The notes: generated by a model from the letters alone, not told the origin. A DNA stretch of 10,533 nt from Clostridia bacterium (GCA_900767815.1 CAAGAM010000106.1:1-10533); one strand, 5' to 3'. Shown: positions 1 through 6,421, numbered from the stretch's first letter. Made by a program: numbers and translations.

Positions 1-164
1 AAATCGGGAGCTTTTCCTTTATTAAAAGAGTTGTTGCGTTCTTTTATCCATAGATAGATGGTCGTTCTGGCTATTTTTGTCGTTTGAGAAATTTTTGAAA
101 TTGTTTCGCCGTTTAAGTATCTGCTTACAACGGCAATTTTTTCTTTCTCGGGGTAAGTGTACAT
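1..164 (-). CDS. Transposase orfA-like helix-turn-helix protein, N-terminal part (runs off the window)
   Basis: The complement of 162-164 is an ATG preceded by AAGGAG (complement of 173-178) at 8-nt spacing, so the start is well supported. The 54 visible residues begin MYTYPEKEKIAVVSRYLNGE and continue with a helix-turn-helix of the type ...ISKISQTTKIARTTIYLWIKE.... This arrangement (a basic, short first domain with a recognition helix ending in TTIYLWIKE) is typical of the DNA-binding first ORF or N-terminal domain of IS3/IS150-like transposases. That family assignment comes from pattern recognition. The rest of the element lies to the left, so whether it is intact is unknown. No convincing terminal inverted repeat could be identified in 180-300. 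Its presence marks this side of the window as a zone of mobile DNA. An alternative is a stand-alone HTH regulator, which is less likely. Confidence 0.75.
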   Translation of the reverse strand, partial: MYTYPEKEKIAVVSRYLNGETISKISQTTKIARTTIYLWIKERNNSFNKGKAPD

Positions 165-297
165 AGATTCTGCTCCTTATATAAAAATAATGAGCAAAAT
201 TATATCATAATTGCAATGCTTTTGGAAGGAAATATGGGTTTAAGTCAACTAAAAAGTATATGAAGAATATCAGTTACAGTTTGAAAGATAAAACAAC

Positions 298-326
298 TTG
301 AAATTATTAACTGATTATGGTATAAT
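298..326 (+). promoter_or_regulatory. Sigma-A type promoter of the HAD phosphatase/helicase unit
   Basis: TTGAAA at 298-303 and TATAAT at 321-326 are separated by exactly 17 bp, and TGG immediately before the -10 makes it an extended -10. Transcription would start near 332-334, leaving a leader of about 40 nt before the ATG at 374. Confidence 0.8.
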
Positions 327-330
327 TATA

Positions 331-343
331 TTACATGATGTAA
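331..343. promoter_or_regulatory. Perfect 13-bp dyad at the predicted transcription start
   Basis: TTACATGATGTAA is a perfect inverted repeat of 6-bp arms around one G. With a bulge, the symmetry extends into the flanking AATTATA/TTATAA. It sits just downstream of the -10 box, overlapping the predicted start site, which is a usual place for a repressor operator. It could also form a weak hairpin at the 5' end of the message. Its function is inferred from position only. Confidence 0.35.
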
Positions 344-373
344 TTATAAAATATAAGCCGTGAAGGGGTAAAA

Positions 374-1534
374 ATGAATAAATATATTGACAATAGAAAA
401 CATAAAGAAGAGCGTCCTGTTATTGCGATATGCTATGATTTCGATAAGACACTGTCTCCAACGGATATGCAGGCGCAGGGATTTATTCAATCTGTGGGAT
501 GTGACGTAAATGAGTTTTGGACAGAGTCGAATACGCTTGGCGAGAAAAACGATATGGATCAAAACCTGGCGTATATGTTAACCATGAAGCAAAAGTCCGA
601 AGGCAAGGTTTTGTTCACAAAGCAACAACTTGCCGAATATGGCAGCAAGGTCGATCTTTTTAAAGGCGTGGATACGTGGTTTAAAAGAATAAAACGTTAT
701 GGTGAAGAACAAGGAGTTATTGTTGAACATTATATAATTTCATCCGGGTTAAAGGAAATGATAGAGGGAACAAAAGTCGCCGATGATTTTGAAAAAATTT
801 ATGCGACTTCGTTTTATTACAATGACAATGATGTTGCCGTCTGGCCGGCGCAGGTGGTAAATTATACGAATAAAACGCAGTTTTTGTTCAGAATAGAAAA
901 GGGTGTTCTTGACATTAACGATCCCGGTGTAAACGATAGTTTCGATCCGTCGGAAATAAGAGTGCCTTTCAGAAATATGATTTACATAGGGGATAGCGAT
1001 ACCGACATTCCGTGTATGAAGCTGATCACAGTAAACGGCGGGTATTCTGTCGCGGTATACGATCCCGAGACTAAAGACAAAAATAAGGCTTATAAAATGA
1101 TGCGCGAAAAAAGAATTAAGTTCTTTGCGCCGGCAGATTATTCCGAGGGGACGGAATTGGATGAAATAGTTAAAGCAATAATAGACAGAACGTGCGCGAA
1201 TGAAAAATTGGAAAATCTATTTTATAAGCAACAAAAAGAACAAATCGATAACGATAAAGAGCAGGGCGAAGAAAAAAGAAACAAAGTCGAGGCAATTTTA
1301 AAACTGAAGAACAGTTTCAGTTATGCGGCGACGCATATTGCTGTTGAAAATTTGAATAAAATTGATAATTGGACGGCTGGCGAACGTGAAGAACTGTTTC
1401 AAATCGCAATCGAAAACAGTCAGGTGTTTGGGGTGCTGAATGACAATGATGTAAAAGCTTTTTTCAGGACGTTAATCGGTCAATCAAAGTCTTTGAGCGA
1501 AAACGCGAAAAGAATTGATGCCATAATCACATAA
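374..1534 (+). CDS. HAD-superfamily phosphatase with helical C-terminal extension
   Basis: The 386-aa protein starts at an ATG with AAGGGG at 363-368, spacing 5. It carries the full set of haloacid dehalogenase motifs: motif I YDFDKTLSP with nucleophile Asp22 and acid/base Asp24, motif II IISSG with Ser123/Ser124, a candidate motif III Lys167, and motif IV GDSDTDIPC at 206-213 holding the Mg2+-binding aspartates. The cap between motifs I and II (about 30-115) and the GDSDTD signature resemble phosphoserine-phosphatase-like C1 enzymes. Residues about 270-386 form a charged, probably helical extension not needed for HAD catalysis, perhaps a binding or regulatory module. It should be a cytosolic Mg2+-dependent phosphohydrolase; the substrate cannot be read from the sequence. 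It lies 83 bp ahead of an SF1 helicase gene on the same transcript, which suggests nucleic-acid or nucleotide metabolism, or defence, rather than serine biosynthesis. The gene appears intact. Confidence 0.9.
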   Translation: MNKYIDNRKHKEERPVIAICYDFDKTLSPTDMQAQGFIQSVGCDVNEFWTESNTLGEKNDMDQNLAYMLTMKQKSEGKVLFTKQQLAEYGSKVDLFKGVDTWFKRIKRYGEEQGVIVEHYIISSGLKEMIEGTKVADDFEKIYATSFYYNDNDVAVWPAQVVNYTNKTQFLFRIEKGVLDINDPGVNDSFDPSEIRVPFRNMIYIGDSDTDIPCMKLITVNGGYSVAVYDPETKDKNKAYKMMREKRIKFFAPADYSEGTELDEIVKAIIDRTCANEKLENLFYKQQKEQIDNDKEQGEEKRNKVEAILKLKNSFSYAATHIAVENLNKIDNWTAGEREELFQIAIENSQVFGVLNDNDVKAFFRTLIGQSKSLSENAKRIDAIIT

Positions 1535-1617
1535 GCAGATTGTGAAAGCGGGATTATTGTAAAAAGCAGATTTCGGAATTCCGATGAGAGTTGATTACAC
1601 GGCGCGAGGAACAAACT

Positions 1618-3513
1618 ATGAAAATAGTCGACAAAAGATTAAGAGAAACAGCGGACGTTATAAATAAAAATTTCGCTAAAGTAAATGAAGAAAACAGAGG
1701 CGAGGTGTCGGGAGAAATTTTATCTCATCTGAGAAATTTTTGCGAAGCGGCAAACTCGGAGGGAATTTAATCAGATTTTTATTGACGGATATGAGAAACC
1801 GTACGATAAAAGCGCAGGCGTATAAACCATACGGAAATATGCCGACTTATAACGGTGAGTTTGACGAATTGAGAATTCGGCTTGGTTCAAAATCGTTTGA
1901 ATTGATGCCGTTCGCTTTTTCACCGAAAGAGGCAAGACCGTCCTTATATACGTTATTTGAACTTTATGACGCGCCGGATGCCGCCGATGAGATTTTATAT
2001 CATTATCTGGTGAATTGTATCAATACGAACAATACTCTTTTCGTAAAACCATGCGACATCGGGTATTCTGACGAAAAATTCATTGAATTAAAAAACAGAT
2101 TCAACGAAAAATTGTTAAGAATAAATCCACATTATTCGGACCATCGGATAATAGAAATCAGCGGATATTATACGGTTGAAAGCTACTATATACTATAACT
2201 CCACCCAAAACGTTATTTTAGAAGTAATAAAGCTGTGTAAAACAAAAAAAGTACAGGTAAATAACGATTATTCCGAAAATCCTCTTTTGTCTGCAGCGCA
2301 GAAGAATATACTGAGCAAATCTTTAAAAAAATCGTCGGTTGCGTTGATTACGGGGTCTGCGGGAACGGGTAAAACTACAATTATAAAAGAATTTATCAAG
2401 AATAATCCCGATAAGAGAATTTTATGTCTGACAACTACAAACACGGCGAATAACAATTTAAAAATAAAAGACTTTGCAGGCAATATTACATATAAAAACA
2501 TAGCGCAATTTGAAAAAGAAAAGCATCATGAAGATTGTGATATAATTATTGTCGACGAAGCGAGTTTTGTTTCGACGGATTCGATAGAAAAGATTATCAA
2601 AGCATACAAAAGTTCTGCTTTTATGTTTGTCGGCGATCCCGGTCAAATAGAGTCGATTGAGTTCGGTAACTGGTTCGATTTATTATTGAATTTATTAAAA
2701 GGCAAAGACGTTGTTTTTAGTTTGGACGTTGAATATAGGACAAAAGTCGTCGAACTGACAAAAATCTGGGACGAGGTAAGGCACGGGAAAAAGAAAAATA
2801 TCATCGAATTGCTTTCTGCCTACGAAATGACGGAGGAAATAAGCGACGATATTTTTAAGGTTCAGGAAAATGAAGTTGTCCTGTGTCTTAATTATGACGG
2901 TTTATACGGAATAAACAATATTAACAGATATTTGCAGGCGTCCAACCCGAATGACGCTTTTGAATATCAGCAAAACCTATATAAAGTCGGCGACCCCGTT
3001 GTTTTTATAACGAACGATTACAGCGCGTATGGCATTTATAACAATTTAAGCGGAAAAATCGTCGGAATAAAAAACGAAGAGGAAAACATAACGTTTAAAA
3101 TTGAATTGTTTGAAAGTGTAAGTTGTTTCGGCAAATTATCTAACGAGATAGAAATTGTGGAGGAAGGTTCCGGGTTTTATGCTATTGTGACCAAAATGAA
3201 ATATTATAACGACAAATACGATACGGATATGGATACGAGGACAAAACTTCCGTTTCAAATATCGTACGCTATGTCAATCCACAAAGCGCAAGGCTTGGAG
3301 TTTGATTCCGTTAAGATCGTGATTACTAAAGAATCGGACGAGCAGGTAACAAAGAATATTTTTTATACGGCGGTCACCAGGGCGAAGAAAAACCTTAAAG
3401 TTTATTGGCAACCCGAAGTGGCAGATTATGTTTTAGGTAATATCGAAAATAGCGAGGAGTCTAAAACTGCGGACTTATCAATCCTTTCGGAGCAATTGAA
3501 AGAATGTCTTTAA
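1618..3513 (+). pseudogene. SF1B (RecD/Pif1-like) DNA helicase gene, broken by deletion and 7-bp duplication
   Basis: A good start (ATG 1618, GCGAGGA at 1604-1610) opens a reading frame that gives 50 residues and stops at 1768-1770. Coding then continues in a different frame from about 1749 to 2196 and returns to the first frame through 3513. The last part has all SF1 helicase signatures: Walker A GSAGTGKTT (2353-2379), Walker B VDEAS (about 2551-2565), motif III FVGDPGQIES (about 2626-2655), a UvrD/RecD-like C-terminal domain with ISYAMSIHKAQGLEF, and motif VI YTAVTRAKK. The frame breaks are explained by an internal deletion near 1744-1752 and a tandem TACTATA duplication at 2184-2197. The middle piece (FLLTDMRNRTIKAQ..., LGSKSFELMPFAF...) is an uncharacterised N-terminal domain, probably much longer in the intact gene. 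No start codon with a ribosome binding site precedes the helicase part, so a working helicase is unlikely. It follows the HAD gene with no terminator between and is probably co-transcribed. Confidence 0.85.
2184..2197. repeat. Perfect tandem duplication of TACTATA inside the helicase gene
   Basis: TACTATA occurs twice head to tail (2184-2190 and 2191-2197). Removing one copy gives AGC TAC TAT AAC TCC, which joins the middle frame (...TVESYY) directly to the helicase frame (NSTQNVILE...). The 7-bp duplication is therefore the exact cause of the second frameshift. It could be simple replication slippage or, in principle, a reversible switch. Confidence 0.9.
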
Positions 3514-3587
3514 TCGTTTTTATAAGCACTATTATGAAAAATTAAAATTCGCGGGTGTAGCTATTTCGTATTAGAAAGCCATCTACG

Positions 3588-3613
3588 TTGACCGAAATTA
3601 CTGATTCGGTCAA
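3588..3613 (+). terminator. First hairpin of the double terminator after the helicase gene
   Basis: A perfect 9-bp stem, TTGACCGAA (3588-3596) with TTCGGTCAA (3605-3613), has an 8-nt loop. Its 3' arm runs into the A-tract of the next hairpin. It may assist termination or protect the RNA 3' end; it has no U-tract of its own. Confidence 0.5.
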
Positions 3614-3649
3614 AAAAGAGTCAAAAACGCTTGTTTTTGGCTCTTTTTT
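3612..3649. terminator. Strong bidirectional intrinsic terminator
   Basis: The stem pairs 3612-3628 with 3633-3649 (core GAGTCAAAAAC / GTTTTTGGCTC, one G-U pair) around the loop GCTT, flanked by A6 on the left and T6 on the right. It can therefore work in both directions. It ends the HAD/helicase transcript about 100 bp after the helicase stop codon. Confidence 0.85.
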
Positions 3650-3882
3650 ATATGTTTTTTAGCATTTTTGAGAAATTTTCTAAGGTTAAAATATGTAAGT
3701 TGACCATGCCGTTTTCATTGCTGATTTTTGGCGTTTTTTGAGAAAAACAAGGTTTGAACTTACAACATACCGATTTTAGCCATTTTTTAAGGGAGGTTTG
3801 CCCTACATTTTAGCACCATCCTAAAAAATATTTTTTAGGATTTGTTGTTGTATCGGTGTCTTATTTAGCAGACATCATTTTC
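3650..3882. other. Non-coding AT-rich spacer with inverted repeats
   Basis: There is no coding frame of note. Two structures are visible: an interrupted inverted repeat GTAAGTT (3695-3701) / AACTTAC (3757-3763), extended imperfectly by ATAT-GTAAGTT versus ATGTTGTAAGTT, and a long perfect palindrome at 3818-3841. The region could be the relic of a small mobile element or a structured RNA, but nothing identifies it. Confidence 0.4.
3818..3841. repeat. Perfect 24-bp palindrome upstream of the orphan gene promoter
   Basis: ATCCTAAAAAAT and its exact reverse complement ATTTTTTAGGAT abut without a spacer. It lies about 40 bp upstream of the -35 box at 3883. It may be a binding site for a dimeric protein, an upstream AT-rich element or a weak bidirectional terminator; no U-tract follows on the plus strand beyond the stem itself. 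Confidence 0.6.
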
Positions 3883-3911
3883 TTTACATCATCCGAGACT
3901 TTTGGTATAAT
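3883..3911 (+). promoter_or_regulatory. Strong extended -10 promoter of the orphan gene
   Basis: TTTACA (3883-3888) and TATAAT (3906-3911) have a 17-bp spacer and a TGG directly before the -10. The predicted start near 3918 gives a leader of about 25 nt to the ATG at 3942, which leaves the upstream ATG at 3924 without room for a ribosome binding site. Confidence 0.85.
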
Positions 3912-3941
3912 GTCCATATATTTATGATTAGAGGAATTTTT

Positions 3942-4559
3942 ATGTACGAAGAGATTGTTAAATTTATAAGAGATAAAAATCGATTTAGCCCAACTATTCT
4001 TTACGATATTTTGCGTAGCGAATATATGATAGATTATTTTGCTTTACAGAAAACCGAAAAAGTTATGCAAAGGCAGAAGGTTAATAGTATTTACGATATA
4101 AACTATTCTATATTAAATTTATCTGATACGATTGCTGTGCTTAATGCAGTTTATTTACAAGATAATAACCTTGTGTGTCCCAGTAAGATGTTTAACGATG
4201 GGAAACTTTTTCTTATTGCGAATAGGCTTGATCAATTGGATATACCGCCGATAAATGGGGCGTTTGATGATAGAAAATATTATAAAATAAGAAACCTTTT
4301 GCTTATGGCGATGAGAGCGAGCGCATTTACTGGACATAGATTGATTGTTAACTTTCAAAACGAATTATTATTTTTTAATGATAGTAAAGAGTTAAATGAG
4401 GTTCGAATCAATTTCCAAAGTGAAAACTTTGGCGAAACATTAAAATACTTGCATGCAATAGCCGATAGAAAATGGATTAAAATTTTTGAACCAGAATTTG
4501 TCGAATACTATGTTATTTATCCGGGTGAAAGGATTCAAAATATGCTCAATGCAAATTAA
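3942..4559 (+). CDS. Hypothetical protein, 205 aa, AT-rich orphan
   Basis: I do not recognise this protein. The start is taken at 3942 because GAGGA at 3931-3935 lies 6 nt before that ATG. The in-frame ATG at 3924 precedes this Shine-Dalgarno and would sit almost at the transcript 5' end. The product begins MYEEIVKFIRDKNRFSP and is soluble, with no signal peptide, no membrane segment, and no obvious catalytic or zinc-binding motif. It is rich in aromatic residues, Asn and Ile. A central stretch (KIRNLLLMAMRASAFTGHRLIVNF) reads as helix followed by strand, and the C-terminus (FVEYYVIYPGERIQNML) as strand followed by helix. The codons are clearly more AT-rich than those of the operon on the right, which hints at horizontal origin. 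It has its own promoter and stands alone between a terminator and gene remnants. It could be a single-gene defence, toxin-like or regulatory protein, but nothing in the sequence shows this. Confidence 0.75.
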   Translation: MYEEIVKFIRDKNRFSPTILYDILRSEYMIDYFALQKTEKVMQRQKVNSIYDINYSILNLSDTIAVLNAVYLQDNNLVCPSKMFNDGKLFLIANRLDQLDIPPINGAFDDRKYYKIRNLLLMAMRASAFTGHRLIVNFQNELLFFNDSKELNEVRINFQSENFGETLKYLHAIADRKWIKIFEPEFVEYYVIYPGERIQNMLNAN

Positions 4560-4630
4560 AAATACACTATTAAAAAAATACGATAATAAACTTGATTTTC
4601 GTTAGATAAAATGGTGTAATAAATGAAAGC

Positions 4631-4845
4631 GATAAACTGGTGAGAGCGGATATACGCTTGTTTGCATTTTACTTTTCGGAACGGACGAGGCGATTCTATC
4701 AGCATTACCGCATCATAAAACAGACGCTATTTACAGAGTGGAAGAAACGGACAGGTACGATGACAGAGACGTCATCCGTTGCAATCTGATTGAAAGTTAC
4801 GATCGGCTTATGGCGTTTGTCGAAAAGCATAAACCAACGTTGTAA
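4631..4845 (+). pseudogene. Remnant of an AlbA_2-domain / RecG-like ATP-binding regulator
   Basis: From about 4657 to 4845 one frame reads ...LLFGTDEAILSALPHHKTD, then AIYRVEETDRYDDRDVIRC, then NLIESYDRLMAFVEKH before stopping. This is the conserved middle section (between the AlbA_2 DNA-binding domain and the GHKL-like ATP-binding part) of the widespread putative DNA-binding, ATP-dependent helicase RecG-like regulator proteins. That is recognition from memory of the family. A preceding snippet in another frame (DKLVRA, 4631-4648) fits the residues normally just before, so a frameshift lies around 4650-4660. No start codon with a ribosome binding site and no N-terminal domain are present, and the C-terminal half is gone after 4845. 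It is a decayed fragment of about 70 codons of a family usually over 400 aa, often found near mobile elements and restriction genes. Confidence 0.7.
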
Positions 4846-5199
4846 TGGAAGAATCGGCTTTGTCTCCTGCTCAAAGGCTGACGATTTCGCGGCGTATACC
4901 GCATTCTTGCGCACGGGTAATAAATGTATGGCGAAGATCGTGTAAATGGTGTTTCGGACAGATTTTCTTAAAATGTTTTGTAAGTAAAGCAGGCGCAATA
5001 TCGGCAAATTTATCTATTTTATTAAAGGTAAAATACGTTGCAACATTGGCGAAACCGGCATTTCGCCTGCTTTTTCTTTACAGTTTTTTCGTTGATTTGC
5101 TGAAATTAAACGAATCCAGCCGTTCTCAATCGTGAGCGACGCGAGTTCGGCTCGGCGTATAGGAAACAATGAAAAACTGTTGCCGAAAAACTAAAAAAA
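4846..5199. other. Degenerate intergenic stretch, no intact gene
   Basis: Short open frames exist but none has a proper start and family resemblance. One frame (about 4844-4942) reads RIGFVSCSKADDFAAYTAF and continues to a stop at 4943-4945. It looks like real but truncated coding sequence that I cannot assign. The plus-strand frame from 4845 (MEESALSPAQRL...) has atypical, Cys/Ser/Phe-rich composition and no ribosome binding site, so I do not call it. A terminator-like hairpin lies near 5048-5073. Confidence 0.5.
5048..5073 (+). terminator. Terminator-like hairpin at the end of the remnant zone
   Basis: GGCGAAA (5048-5054) pairs with TTTCGCC (5061-5067) around CCGGCA, followed by TGCTTTTTCTTTA. 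The right arm also takes part in a longer-range 10-bp inverted repeat, AAAGCAGGCG (4986-4995) with CGCCTGCTTT (5064-5073), so two alternative pairings are possible. It probably once ended a gene whose remains lie to the left. Confidence 0.55.
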
Positions 5200-5218
5200 T
5201 TGCGTGAAAAGCACGCAA
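5193..5218 (-). terminator. Second of two tandem intrinsic terminators of the AraC unit
   Basis: Read on the minus strand, TTGCGTG (5218-5212) pairs with CACGCAA (5206-5200) around CTTTT, and T7 (5199-5193) follows. It is a back-up to the stronger hairpin immediately upstream. Confidence 0.75.
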
Positions 5219-5245
5219 AAAAGCCGCACTTTGAAAGTGCGGCTT
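5217..5245 (-). terminator. First of two tandem intrinsic terminators of the AraC unit
   Basis: Read on the minus strand, an 11-bp stem AAGCCGCACTT / AAGTGCGGCTT with a 3-nt loop (complement of 5232-5234) is followed by a run of six T (complement of 5217-5222). It is placed to stop transcription coming from the AraC gene and its downstream remnant. Confidence 0.85.
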
Positions 5246-5359
5246 ACTTGTATTCGGTTGGAAATGCGGCTTAAAAGTTTTAAGCAATATTTTTAGCTTT
5301 TGACGGCCGAGACGGTTTCTGATACAAAAACTTTTTGAATTTTTAGCAAGAAATAGAAA

Positions 5360-5520
5360 TTAGCTGTTGTTCAGAATGTCTCCGCTGGGAAGATGCCCGA
5401 AAAATTCTTTATACTGTCGTAAAAACGTGGTGTAAAAATCGAATTTGCTCATTACTGCCGCCGTTTTCGGCGATTCTCCTGCTTGTAAAAGAGATTGCGC
5501 GTAGTTTATTACCAAAAAAG
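5360..5520 (-). pseudogene. C-terminal stump of a second AraC-family regulator
   Basis: Immediately after the stop codon of the intact AraC gene, a minus-strand frame reads NYAQSLLQAGESP, then KTAAVMSKFDFYTTFLRQYK, then EFFGHLPSGDILNNS and a stop (complement of 5360-5362). The pattern 'F..YTTFLRQYKEFFGHLPSG' matches the second helix-turn-helix and terminal segment of AraC/XylS regulators (compare 'F.D.STFLR.FKK..G.TPSE'). There is no start codon with a ribosome binding site and no N-terminal domain. About 50 codons survive from a protein that would normally have 250-300 or more. Its position fits the 3' end of a lost neighbouring AraC gene, with the present terminators inherited from it. A slipped duplicate of the neighbouring regulator is less likely, because the residues differ. 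Confidence 0.65.
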
Positions 5521-6267
5521 TCAGTCTAAATTGTTAAGATTTTTGGTGTAATTCAGCGGAGAACAGCCTACGCGCTTTTTGAATAAATGCGTAAAATAAT
5601 TGTAATCGTCATAACCTACCTGAGAGGCAATTTTGCTCATAGGCATTTCTTTTTCTATAATCAGTGATTTAGCCGCTTCGATTCTCAGCATAATCAGATA
5701 GTCTATTACGCTTTGCCCCGTTTCTTTTTTGAACGTTCGCGACAGATGCGGCGCGGAATAGGATACGTTCTCGCATATCATCGGCACGGTCAGCCGATTT
5801 TTGTAATTGTTCTGAATATATGAAAGCGTATCCTGCGTCAGTTTGCTGAATTTCGAAATTTCCGTGTTCTTTTGCAGAGAAAGAATGATTGCTTTCAGAA
5901 TGTTTTTAATAATATTTTTTTGCAGAGTATCAAGCGCTCCGCCTACGGTATCGCACGCAGAAATGAGCGCGATGATTTTTTTATCTACCGCGTTTTTTAA
6001 ATACATCGGAAAAGGAATTGTTTTGTCATAAAGGAAATTGAAACTTACATAGTTAGATGGCGCGTTGCCTTTCTCTCTGTAACGTATCGTGTTCGGCGGA
6101 AGAAAAAGCACCTGATTTTTCGTTACGGCGTACTTTTTTCCGTTTAAAGTGTAATTTAACGTTCCGTCGAGCACAATCGTAAGATCGTAAAACGGAATGC
6201 GTGATTTTGTGAGGACATAACAAGCAAGATTTTTATTATGGCGAAAATAATATAAACTTAATTTCAT
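5521..6267 (-). CDS. AraC-family transcriptional regulator (cupin + AraC HTH)
   Basis: The 248-aa cytosolic DNA-binding regulator has an N-terminal half (about 10-85) showing the AraC-type cupin sensor pattern (FYDLTIVLDGTLNYTLNGKKY, then FLPPNTIRYREKG), where a sugar or sugar acid is likely bound. The C-terminal third (about 145-242) has two helix-turn-helix motifs: LTVPMICENVSYSAPHLSRT and PMSKIASQVGYDDYNYFTHL, the latter continuing with FKKRVGCSPLNY, the classic AraC signature. The start codon (complement of 6265-6267) has GAAGG about 9 nt upstream. It is divergent from the sugar isomerase/dehydrogenase operon, with 154 bp between the start codons. By the usual logic of such pairs it is probably the ligand-responsive activator of that operon; this is inferred from position. 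The protein is slightly short for the family but complete. Confidence 0.9.
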   Translation of the reverse strand: MKLSLYYFRHNKNLACYVLTKSRIPFYDLTIVLDGTLNYTLNGKKYAVTKNQVLFLPPNTIRYREKGNAPSNYVSFNFLYDKTIPFPMYLKNAVDKKIIALISACDTVGGALDTLQKNIIKNILKAIILSLQKNTEISKFSKLTQDTLSYIQNNYKNRLTVPMICENVSYSAPHLSRTFKKETGQSVIDYLIMLRIEAAKSLIIEKEMPMSKIASQVGYDDYNYFTHLFKKRVGCSPLNYTKNLNNLD

Positions 6268-6331
6268 CGGTCTCTACCTTCAAAATGATAGAATAAAACA
6301 CAAATCAGCAATTATTTAATTGAATATGCCA

Positions 6332-6360
6332 TTTACAAAACAGCTTTTTTATAGTATAAT
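6332..6360 (+). promoter_or_regulatory. Promoter of the hexuronate operon
   Basis: TTTACA (6332-6337) and TATAAT (6355-6360) are separated by 17 bp, a near-consensus sigma-A promoter that would start transcription near 6367. Such a good core promoter next to an AraC gene means the regulator may repress, or regulate beyond basal transcription, rather than simply rescue a poor -35 box. Confidence 0.75.
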
Positions 6361-6388
6361 AGATTCGTGCTGAAAAGTCAAACATAAT

Positions 6389-6405
6389 TTTAAACACTTT
6401 AAACA
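6389..6405 (+). repeat. Direct repeat TTTAAACA x2 in the operon leader
   Basis: TTTAAACA occurs at 6389-6396 and again at 6398-6405, a 9-bp period, between the predicted transcription start and the first gene. It could be a binding site in the untranslated leader, but the spacing is not that of a typical AraC operator pair, and low-complexity chance is possible. Confidence 0.3.
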
Positions 6406-6421
6406 GGGAAAAAAATAAAAA

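Noticed and set aside
344..562. Minus-strand 72-aa hydrophobic frame near the HAD promoter
   Set aside because: It overlaps the start of the HAD gene and its promoter; no supporting start signals.
1740..2196. Middle helicase frame as an independent 152-aa gene starting at TTG 1740
   Set aside because: No ribosome binding site, and its end joins the helicase frame exactly when the 7-bp duplication is removed, so it is part of the broken helicase gene.
3924..3941. Upstream ATG as start of the orphan gene
   Set aside because: It precedes the GAGGA site and lies only a few nucleotides from the predicted transcript start; ATG 3942 is properly spaced.
4845..5135. Plus-strand 96-aa frame (MEESALSPAQRL...)
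   Set aside because: No ribosome binding site, odd composition, runs through a terminator-like hairpin, and overlaps gene remnants in other frames.
5269..5285. Palindrome GCTTAAAAGTTTTAAGC
   Set aside because: AT-rich, with a 1-nt centre and no U-tract; too little to assign a role beyond chance symmetry.
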